DNA from: Theropithecus gelada
Lineage: Eukaryota > Chordata > Mammalia > Primates > Cercopithecidae
Assembly: GCF_003255815.1 (NCBI RefSeq)
Contig: NC_037682.1
Span: 12,558,159-12,622,158, forward strand
Direction: 5' to 3'
Length of the DNA stretch: 64,000 bases
Shown here in pieces: positions 56,105 to 64,000 of the stretch. The first letter of the stretch is position 1. Each line of letters starts with the position of its first letter. The notes beneath the pieces were generated by a model. The model had not been told where the DNA came from. It did no database searches and saw only the letters and a program-made list of their open reading frames with translations. Position numbers and translations under genes: made by a program.

Positions 56105-56858
56105 AGTCTGCAGGTCGGGATGACTCAGCTGGGTCCCAAAGATCCAGTAAAGATTCATCAGAGACAAAGAGGGGAAGAACATGTTTCTTTCAGGCAAGAG
56201 AAGTGCCTCTAAATGTTTCCTAGGCTCTGTTGCCATCCCCAAAATCACAGTGATCCCGCAGTTCAGTACAAGTGGGAGCCATAGGTGAACAAGGAGGTGT
56301 GGGTAGTGGGGTGCCCGGGTTGAGCAGAAGCCTGGGTCTGAAAATACGTGGACATTTGGGTTGGAAATGAGATTGTGAGTCCAGGACTGCCTTCTATTGA
56401 AGCTGATGGAGCCACTTCTGGAAGGAGTTCTGTGTTACCTGTGATTATTTAGAAAGCAAACTCAACGTAGGTAACAAGGAAAATGAGGAGTGGGCACATA
56501 TACCCAGTGGGGCACCTCAGGGGATTCAAGGAGGAGTTGAATTCCTCAAGGCTCAGGAAGGGCAGAGATCAGGAGAGGATTTAAGGGCCCACTGTAGCAG
56601 TATCAGTTTAGGGATATTCTTTCTAGATCATTGCCATTAATCAGAATCAAAACTGCCAGACTGGATGTCTCTTGGTTCAAAGTTCCAGATTCCCAGAAAA
56701 AAAAGAATCTTATTAGTCCAGATCAGGCCACGGTCAATCAGCTATGGCCAGGGCAGAAAGTGCTTTGTGATACAAACATGTCAGTCCACTTTTCCCTGTT
56801 GAGAGACACTCTCAGAGGAGGAGAATCATGACCTGAACAGCCAGTTCAAAGACTGTCA
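56105..56858. other. Upstream intergenic segment
   Basis: This is unique-looking sequence with no recognised element, exon or Alu. Confidence 0.6.
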
Positions 56859-57161
56859 GTCAGGGACGGTGGCTCATGCCTGTAATCCCAGCACTTTGGG
56901 AGGCAGAGGCAGACGGATCACCTGAGGTCAGGAGTTCGAGACCAGTCTGGCCAACGTGGTAAAACCCATCTCTACCAAAGTAGAAAAATTAGCCTGGGCA
57001 TGATGGCGGGTGCCTGTAATCCCAGCTACTTGGGAGGCTGAGGTGGAAGAATCACTTGAACCTGGGAGGCAGAGGTTGCAATGAGCCAAGATCAGGCCAT
57101 TGCACTCTAGCCTGGGCAAGCGAGCGAGACTCCATCTAAAACAAAACAAAACAAAACAAAA
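56859..57161 (+). mobile_element. Alu element with AAAAC-type tail
   Basis: This forward Alu begins with a damaged 'gtcagggacggtggctc' and ends in an (AAAAC)n tail. Possible TSD cores are 'caaagactgtc' and 'caaaaactgtc'. Confidence 0.88.
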
Positions 57162-57409
57162 ACTGTCTACTACAATCCACCCCTTAGCTGCCCCACGTAC
57201 ACAAACTCACATGTGTCCATGTGCACACACGTGTCCCCACACACACCAGCCTTTCTTCCCATTCCTCTAAACTTGTCCTCACCAGACAAGTTCCAACAGT
57301 TACCTTCACACTTGATATCATGAGGTTACTATTATATCAAGATCTTCAAGGTTATTGGTCCCATCTGGTCATTTAACTGAATTAAAGGGTAACTTTTACC
57401 ATCACCAAA

Positions 57410-57556
57410 TGCTTTGAACTCTTGCTACTCAGAGTGAGCCATTGGCACCACCCAGAAGCTTGATGGGAATGCATAATCTCAGGCCCAAGAATCTCAGCTT
57501 GGCAACAAGATTCCCAGGTGATTTGAATGCACATGAAAGGCTGAGAAACACCACTA
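57410..57556 (-). repeat. MER5A-type DNA-transposon relic
   Basis: 'acccagaagcttgatgggaatgc', 'aagattcccaggtgatttgaatgc' and a final 'aggctgagaaacaccac' follow the MER5A pattern I recall. Confidence 0.65.
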
Positions 57557-57571
57557 TTATAAATGTCAGGT

Positions 57572-57837
57572 GACTGGGCACGGTGGCTCACACCTGTAAT
57601 CCCAGCACTTTGAGAGGCTGAGGCGGGCGGAGTTCAAGACCAGCCTCACCAACATGGTGAAACCCCATCTCTACTAAAAATACAAAAATCCACTGGGCAT
57701 GGTGATGGGCACCTGTAATCCCAGCTATTCGGGAGGCTGAGGCAGGAGAATCGCTTAAACTCGGGAGGCGGAGGTTGCAGTGAGCTGAGATCACGCCACT
57801 ACATTCCAGAGACAGAGCAAGACTCCCTCTCAAAAAA
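57572..57837 (+). mobile_element. Alu element with left-monomer deletion and CATA tail
   Basis: This forward Alu is missing about 15 bp after 'gaggcgggcgga'. The tail passes into a (CATA)n-type microsatellite at 57838-57890. Confidence 0.88.
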
Positions 57838-58277
57838 ATACATACATACATACATACATACATTACAGACATACATTCATACATGTTAGGTGAAAGGAAA
57901 AGGAAAGATAAGAAAAACATTTTCAAATTGTGATTCGTATTTTCTTAAAGCAGGGAGTGGTTAATTATTTAATCTTCAACAACTCTAGTAACAAGCAAGG
58001 AAAGACAGGGAGAGACAGCAGTCTTTTTTTTTTTTTTTGCAATTGGTCACAAACTCTTAGAAGGTACTTGCGAATTCCTCTAACGCCTTGTTTCTGTGTT
58101 CTGCAGGTCTCCTGCCTGCATCTTATTCATTCAGGATTCTTTGCCTGACAGACTGACCTAAGTCTTCTTCTTGAGGGCTGAGCTGTGGCCATAAGGCATC
58201 TCAGCAGGCTTCCAGCGACATTGACCACTGGGCACAATGATGTAGGAGGTCCTTCACAGGGGCATGAGTTCTACCCA

Positions 58278-58308
58278 TGTTGTGCGTGTGTGTGGGTGTG
58301 TGTGTGTG
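58278..58308. repeat. (GT)n microsatellite, imperfect
   Basis: A GT-rich run with two interruptions lies in upstream intergenic DNA. A poly-T run of about 18 lies nearby at 58023-58040. Confidence 0.9.
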
Positions 58309-58759
58309 AAAGATCCCCCAATGGCCAGTCCCAGTTTCCAGCGGAACCACAATGGTGCCTTCTGATGGATTTGTTCCTCCCTTCCATTCTAAAACCACCA
58401 GACACACAATCAAAACCCAGAGCTGCCTGCACAGGAAACAGGCAATTTGATGAGGATGAGAGGCACCCTCATCACTTCTATTTCTAGTTCCAAGACACTT
58501 TGGAAGAAACATCAGAAAGGGTGGCTGTTCCAGAGCACACACTCCCCACAAGCCTGACCTGGTCCAGCTACCGGAGCTGCATCCTCTCCACGCCAAAGTT
58601 GTGCCTGGCCTTCTCTCTGAGCACCTTCAGGCCCAGTTCCTTCAGGCTCAGTTCTGACAGCATTTGGCCAGGTGTCTTTGGAGATAGTCACCAGCACTGT
58701 GAGCAGACAGGAGCTGGGGAGGAGGACAAGAGCGAGGGCACCAGAACAGACAAGTCATA

Positions 58760-58965
58760 GACTGGTCCCAGTCCAGCTGTCAGGCTGTGCTCCCTCCACT
58801 CTGTGCCAAGTTCCCCCTCTGGCCTCAGTTTCCCTCTGAGTCCCAGTGGGGATAATAACATGACTCTTCCTCCCAGGGGGCTGTGCAGATTAACTAATTA
58901 ATGAGTGTGACAGCGTCTGCATCCACAAAGGGGCTGATTAAATGCTGAGTGTTGTTATTAGGAGC
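58760..58965 (+). repeat. MIR element
   Basis: 'ctggcctcagtttccctctgag', 'gtggggataataacatgac' and 'gattaaatgctgagtgttgttatta' fit the MIR 3' half. Confidence 0.75.
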
Positions 58966-60700
58966 TGTGGCGGTTGTGTGACAGGCAGTTGGCTGGAGAC
59001 AGATCTGTCCCCTGCCTCCTCCCCATGGAGGACCTAGATGGAAGGGTCCTCCATCTGCCCCACGTTCCACAAGCTGAACATCTTGCAAGACAAAACCAGG
59101 ATGATTTTTAGCACCCCAAAGACAGCATATAACTTTTGCACATTTCCCCTGTGCTGGAATGTGAGTCACGGCGGAGCTTCATAGTGTAATCTATCTCCGA
59201 CAGCTGGCACAGCTGTATCCTGCCCCGACTCAGCTCCCAGCAGCTGCAGGATGGGATGGCTTGGTCAGTAACTGCAGTAGGGTAGAGCTGCCTGCAGAAA
59301 GACAACTGCGGAATTCCTGAGCTGGGCACCACCCCCTGAATGCATTGCCCTGTAGAGGCAGGGATTGAGTGACCACTTTCCTCACTGCCTGAGATAGGGG
59401 GAGCCAATATGACACCTTGGCTAAGGAGTCAGGGGAATTCAAAGCATGCAGGGTTTTAAAGTATAAAGTATCTGCTCGTGGCCGAGGAAGATACAGTGAC
59501 TATATTTTAGCTTGGATGCAGGGTATAGGATAACTGGATGAAACCACAGCTCTGGGGCACGATAGCTTTAGCCTAGCTTATTTCCAAACGTAGAAAGTCC
59601 TGAGAGACCTCCGAGTTAAACAGTGAATGTGACTTTGCAATACACAGCCCGGGACCCCCTAGTTTGTGTGAGGTCTGTTGCCCACCCCTCCACTGCTGGG
59701 TCTTCCACCCTTGAATGTGATGGGTGCTGGTTCCCACACTGAGTCCTAGTGCATCTGACGGGGTGGGTAGGAAGGAACTGCTGCTACCAGGTAAATAAGT
59801 CTGCCTCTGACAACCATGGGGAATGTTGTTTACCCAAATAGCACACACTCAGCCTGTCTGGGGAGGCCAGAGAAAAGCTCTGGAGGCTGGGCTGCAGACT
59901 CCCACAGAGGGAGAAATTAGCCAGTTGCAAGGTCTAGGAAGTCCACGTGAAATGCACCTCGGGACACCTGGAGCCAGCTCTGGATTACCAGGGCTTCTCC
60001 TGGCAGGATTTCAGACCTTTTTGCTTCTGAAAATAGCAACTCTCCCTGCACTGCCAGAACTTTTCTCCCCCTGCCTTCCTTGTCCCTCCTGCTATGAGGT
60101 GGATGGGTCACAGGACCAAACAGGCTGGAAGTGGGAGCTGGACCACATGGCTTTGCTGGTAGCCCAGGGGTTAAAAAGTTACCCACCACCAGGAGATGAG
60201 TTGTTCTCTCTTGCCAGAGAGGTGCCTACAAGCCCCTAGCTTTTACTTGGTAAACACAATTTGCAGTCAGAGTCTCAAAAATCCGTGTAGCGGTGGTTGT
60301 AATGGGGGTGGTGACGGAGCAGATGCTGGAGGTGGTGACAGTGGTGACAGTCTGGTGGTCATGACAAGAGGGAGGAGAACAAGGACTGATGGCTTCCTAG
60401 AGGAAGTTCCGAGAGTTTTTTCACCTCTGCCTAATCCCCATTAGCTTGGGTTTCACCAGCACTTCCCCTGAAATGCCCAGAGGATTAGGAGATCCTTGCG
60501 TCTCATTAAACCAGCCTATTTGTGTCTGCTCGCTAATGGGTATTGTAGCAAATAGTTTTTCTCCTTGGGGCACTGGGGAGCTATGGGAGAGTAAACACAG
60601 ATGTCTCAAGGGAAAACTGGGGTATTTACTGACTAGTGTGATTCATCTGCGCTTTCTGGGCACCAACAACCAGAGGAGAGAGTCTGTCCTCTTGAAGGTG
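58966..60700. other. Upstream intergenic segment without recognised features
   Basis: I see no Alu, exon or tandem array in these 1.7 kb apart from a short 'ggtggtgacagtggtgacag' trinucleotide-like run near 60295-60360. Confidence 0.55.
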
Positions 60701-60702
60701 TT

Positions 60703-61175
60703 CCATCCACCCATTCACCCACACACTCATTCTCCCCCCTACCTTTTCACCCATGTACCCATCTACACACCTGCACACCCCCCCACCCATCTGCCCACCC
60801 AACCATCCACCCACCTATTCATCCACCCAGTCTGTTCATTCACCCATGCACCTACCCATCCACTCATTCACCCATCCATCCATCCATCCATCCATCCATC
60901 CATCCATCCATCCATCCGCCTTTCCATCCATCTACTCATCCATCCATCTATCCATCCATCCATCCATCCATCCATCCATCCATCCATCCATCCATCCATT
61001 CGCCTATCCATCCATCCACTCACCTATCCATCCGTCCATCCATCTATCCATTTATCCATCCATCCACCCACCCATTCACCTATCCATCCATCCGTCCAAC
61101 CATTCATCCATCCATCCATCCATCCATCCATCCATCCATCCATCCACCTCTCAACCCGTCCATCCATCTATTCAA
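60703..61175. repeat. Large degenerate (CATC/CACC)n tetranucleotide array
   Basis: About 470 bp of CATC-type repeats has blocks of perfect CATC alternating with CACC, CATT and CATG variants. The 12-bp coding periodicity (Ile-His-Pro-Ser) keeps frames open and produces a spurious 290-codon ORF. Confidence 0.95.
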
Positions 61176-61319
61176 CTACTGTATCTCCTAGATCACGTGC
61201 TATTGATTCTTCCTCCGAAATATATTTGAAACCACCAACTTCTGTCCATTTCCCTCAGTACCTCCTAAGCCCAGGCACCTTTGTCTTCAGGACAACAGCA
61301 GCTGCTCTCAACAGATAGA

Positions 61320-61410
61320 ATGACCTTTTAGAAGTGAACACCAGATTATGCCATGTCACTGCTTGAAACCCTGCTGTGATCTCCCATTGTTTTTGAAATA
61401 CAGACTTCAA
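61320..61410 (+). repeat. L2-type relic
   Basis: 'caccagattatgccatgtcactgc' and 'gaaaccctgctgtgatctcccattg' match the L2 3' text I recall. It is ended by the short Alu insertion. Confidence 0.65.
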
Positions 61411-61533
61411 CCGGGCGCAATGACTCACACCTGTAATCCCAGCACTTTGGGAGGCTGAGGCAGGCAGATCACGATGTCAGGAGATCGAGACCATCCTGGC
61501 CAACATGGTGAAACCCCGTATCAACTAAAAAAA
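61411..61533 (+). mobile_element. Alu left-monomer-only insertion with its own TSD
   Basis: It is a 123-bp Alu that stops at the A-rich middle ('aactaaaaaaa'). Flanks gaaatacagacttcaa (61395-61410) and gaaatatagacttcaa (61534-61549) are target-site duplications with one mismatch, so the element arrived as a half-length copy. Confidence 0.9.
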
Positions 61534-61549
61534 GAAATATAGACTTCAA

Positions 61550-61970
61550 TTTTTCTTAATTATAACTCACAGACGGTAAAGCATGCAGCATGACAAACCC
61601 ATAAATGTACATACCTGTGACCACACCCAGATGAAGATGCAGATCATTTCCAGTCCTTTGTGCCCTTCAGAGTCAATTTCCACCCCCAAGTAGTAACCAC
61701 TATTTGGATTTCTGTGCTATGGATTGGCTTTGCTGTTCCTGAACTTCCTATAAATGGCATCATCTAGTATGCAGTCTTTGGTGTCTAGCTTCTATAGCTC
61801 AACATTATGTCTGTGAGGTTCATCCATGTTATTGTGTGTATCAGTAGTACATTCTTTTTTATTGCTGTGTAATATTTCATGAGATGAATATACCATGATT
61901 TGATAATCTATTCTGCTGTTGGTGGATTTTGGAGCTTTTTCCAGTTTGGGGTTCTTATGAATAAAGCTTT
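61550..61970 (+). mobile_element. L1M-type LINE 3' fragment
   Basis: 'ttcttttttattgctgtgtaatatttcatg', 'atataccatgatttgataatc' and 'cttatgaataaagctttgctatg' match old L1 (L1M-type) 3' ends. No open reading frame remains. Confidence 0.75.
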
Positions 61971-62325
61971 GCTATGGTTTCAATGTACATGTCCCTCCAA
62001 AGTTTATACGTTGGAACTTAACTCCCAAAGTGATGGTATTAAGAGATGAGGCCCTTGGGAGGTAATTGGGCCATGAGGGCAGGTGGCATTAGTACCCTTA
62101 TAAAAGGGTACAAGGGAACTTCTGTCCCTTCTGCCATGTGAGGACACAAGAGACACCATCTTGAAGATAGCAAGCTAGCCTTCCCCAGACACCAGTCTTG
62201 CCAGCTCCTTGATCTTGGACTTCCCAGGTTCCAGCACCATGAAAAATAAATTTCTGTTAATTGTGAATTACCCGGTCTAAGGTATTTAGTTATAGCAGCA
62301 GGAACAGACTAAGACAGCCTGCTAT
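61971..62325 (+). mobile_element. MaLR-type LTR (MLT1A/MST-like)
   Basis: 'tgatggtattaagagatgagg', 'tgccatgtgaggacac', 'ttgatcttggacttcc' and 'gaacagactaagaca' follow a MaLR (ERVL-type) LTR as I recall it. It is a solo LTR with no internal genes and a degraded sequence. Confidence 0.75.
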
Positions 62326-62491
62326 GGGCATTCTTATACAAGTCTTTTGGTAGATATTATACTTATTTCTCTTGACCTAGTGTGGTAGGTAGAATAATGG
62401 TTCCCCAAAGATGTCTGTGTCTTAATTGCCAAAAGCCATGAATGTGTTAGGTTACATGACATAGGGAATTTTAATTAATTAATTAATTAAT

Positions 62492-62650
62492 TTTTAGACA
62501 GAGTCCCACTCTATCGCCCAGGCTGGAGTGCAGTGGTACAATCTCAGCTCACTGCAACTTCTGTCTCCCAGCTTCAAGAAATTCTCATGCCTCAGCCTCC
62601 CAAGTAGCTGGGATAAAAGGTGTGTGCCACTACACTGGGCTAATTTTGGG
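62492..62650 (-). mobile_element. Alu right-monomer part (outer)
   Basis: This reverse Alu text starts after a (TTAA)5-type run and stops at 'gggctaattttgggggtg'. Its left monomer is absent and a complete Alu stands in its place. Confidence 0.85.
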
Positions 62651-62651
62651 G

Positions 62652-62965
62652 GTGTTTGTTTGTTTTGTTGTTTTTGTTTTTGAGATGGAGTCTCGCTCTG
62701 TTTCCCAGGCTGGAGTGCCGTGGCACAACCTCGGCTCACTGCAACCTCCACCTTCCAGGTTCAAGTGATTCTCCCTGACTCAGCCTCCCAAGTAGCTGGG
62801 ATTACAGGCGCCCAGCACCACGCCTGGCTAATTTTAGTATTTTTAGCAGAGAAAGGGTTTTACCATGTTGCCCAGGCTGGTCTCAAACTGCTGACCTCTG
62901 GTAATCTGCCTGCCTCAGTCTCCCAAAGTGCCCGGATTGAAGGCGTGAGCCGCCACGCCTGTCTG
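62652..62965 (-). mobile_element. Complete Alu (inner) joined to an Alu half
   Basis: This reverse Alu has a T-rich (GTTTT-type) tail and runs to 'gtgagccgccacgcctgtc'. It is directly adjacent to the outer Alu fragment. Confidence 0.9.
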
Positions 62966-63431
62966 GCATAGGGAAATTAAGGTTGCAGATGGAATTAAAG
63001 CTGCTAATAGGCTGACCTCGAGATGATGATATTATCCTGGATTATCTGGATGGGCCCCATGTAATCATAGGATCCCTATAAGTGGAAGAGCGCAGCAGAG
63101 TGAGAGGACCAGAGAGAGATGGTAGCGTGAGAAAGACCCAGCCGGCCATTGCTGGCTTTGAGGATAAGCCAGGGAGCAGAGGCAGCCTCAGGGAGCTGGC
63201 GGAGGCAAGGCAATGGGTCCTCCCCCTACAGCCTCCAGAAGGAGCAACCCTGCTGCTACCATGATGACAGCCCAGTGACACCCAGTTTCTGACTTCTGAC
63301 CTTTGAAACCATAGGATAGTAGATTTGTTTTAAGCCACCAAGTTTGCAGCAATTTGTTATAATGGCAATAGGAAACTGAAACAGGAAGAAGCCTAGGAGT
63401 AGGATTGCTGGGTCCTGGGATGGGCTAGACT

Positions 63432-63736
63432 CTTTTTTTTTTTTTTTTTTTTTTTTGAGATGGAGTCTCACTTTGTTACTCACGCTGGAGTACAATGGCA
63501 TCATCTCGGCTTACTGCAACCCCCGCCTCCCAGGTTCAAGCGATTCTCTTGCCTCAGCTTCCCGAGTAGCTGGGACTACAGGCACGTGCCACCACGCCTG
63601 GCTAGTTTTTGTATTTTTGGTAGAGACGGGGTTTCACCATGTTGGCCAGGATTGTCTCGATCTCCTGACCTCACGATCCTCCCACCTCGGCCTCCCAAAG
63701 TGCTGGGATTACAGATGAAAGCCACAGCACCTGGCC
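63432..63736 (-). mobile_element. Alu element (AluY/S-type)
   Basis: This reverse Alu has a 26-T tail. Short flanks 'agactct' at both ends (63427 and about 63738) are a likely target-site duplication. Confidence 0.9.
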
Positions 63737-63884
63737 AAGACTCTAATTCTTTGCATGATCTCCACCACCCAGCACGGCCAGCCCTGCCAACATGTCCACC
63801 CCGTCTCCTGCCACTCTGCCCCACCCCCACACTCCCACTTGATGCCAGCCTTCTCACCCTTCCTCAAAGGTCTCTTTTGCATGT

Positions 63885-63899
63885 GAGCGCCATCTGCTG
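63885..63899 (+). promoter_or_regulatory. CTCF-like motif, upstream intergenic
   Basis: 'gagcgccatctgctga' resembles a common CTCF core variant (AGCGCCATCTGNTGG) with the last bases not matching. Weak. Confidence 0.25.
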
Positions 63900-64000
63900 A
63901 AGTGCCTTTCCCCTTCCTGCCCTTCAGTTATCAATTCAAAGGATATTTCCTCAAGGGAGCAAGGCCAGATTCTTTGTTTTGTACTCTCTCGGTGCTCTGT

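Larger units (their letters stand above)
62380..63395 (+). mobile_element. Ancient LTR-type repeat split by two reverse Alus
   Basis: 'ggtaggtagaataatggttcc' (about 62383) continues after the Alus with 'gatattatcctggattatctgg' and ends 'aagccaccaagtttgcagc' and 'caataggaaactgaaacag' (to about 63385). This looks like a MaLR/ERVL-type LTR; the family is not resolved. Similar 'catagggaa' bases flank the Alu pair at 62460-62468 and about 62966-62974. Confidence 0.6.

Noticed and set aside
55717..56223. 168-codon plus-strand ORF upstream of DAGLA as a possible divergent gene
   Set aside because: It consists of a C-rich tract, an L2-like relic and the direct repeat. No splice structure or conserved domain is visible.
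60446..61318. 290-codon plus-strand ORF rich in Ile-His-Pro-Ser
   Set aside because: It is produced by the (CATC)n array, which cannot form stops in this frame. There is no conserved protein feature and no gene context.
63885..63899. Strong CTCF boundary at the window end
   Set aside because: It is only a partial match to the CTCF core. Kept as a low-confidence site, not as a boundary claim.

Overview
The window is primate nuclear DNA. It holds one recognisable protein-coding gene, the 5' half of DAGLA (sn-1-specific diacylglycerol lipase alpha, the main neuronal 2-arachidonoylglycerol synthase), on the minus strand. It contains about 20 Alu elements and many MIR/L2 relics. The Alu at 6643-6940 carries positions I recall as typical of Old World monkey AluYRa-type elements ('ggctcaagcctg', 'gccgagacgggcgg', 'gatccggccactgc'). 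A cercopithecine such as a macaque or baboon is therefore more likely than human. This rests on memory and one element.

Gene layout, read from high to low coordinate: an inferred non-coding exon 1 lies in a CpG island (donor at 55192/55191). A roughly 39.8-kb intron 1 follows (15416-55191). Exon 2 carries the start codon (ATG at 15371-15369). Coding exons 3 to 10 run down to 182. All nine coding exons have GT/AG borders and join in frame to encode residues 1-376: the short N-terminus, four membrane segments, a basic cytoplasmic linker, a Cys-rich stretch and the start of the lipase domain. The catalytic triad, regulatory loop and C-terminal tail lie beyond position 1.

15416-55191 is intron 1. 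Its first part (to about 26 kb) has no Alu but many MIR/L2 relics. The rest carries Alus, one solo ERV-type LTR (about 30886-31880) split by an Alu, MER5-like DNA-transposon relics and simple repeats. 54960-55620 is the CpG-island promoter with CTCF-, RFX X-box- and PAR-bZIP/NFIL3-like sites. 55620-64000 is upstream intergenic DNA: Alus, a degenerate CATC array, L1M/L2 relics and two LTR-type repeats, one split by a double Alu.

No operon, CRISPR array, novel protein system, tRNA or rRNA was found. The long open frames outside DAGLA are by-products of CpG-rich or tetranucleotide-repeat sequence. The points most worth checking are an upstream ORF in a strong Kozak context spanning the exon 1/exon 2 junction, a pair of ~81-85-bp direct repeats flanking the promoter about 2.1 kb apart, the compact promoter motif cluster, and a strong pseudo-donor 3 nt into exon 2.
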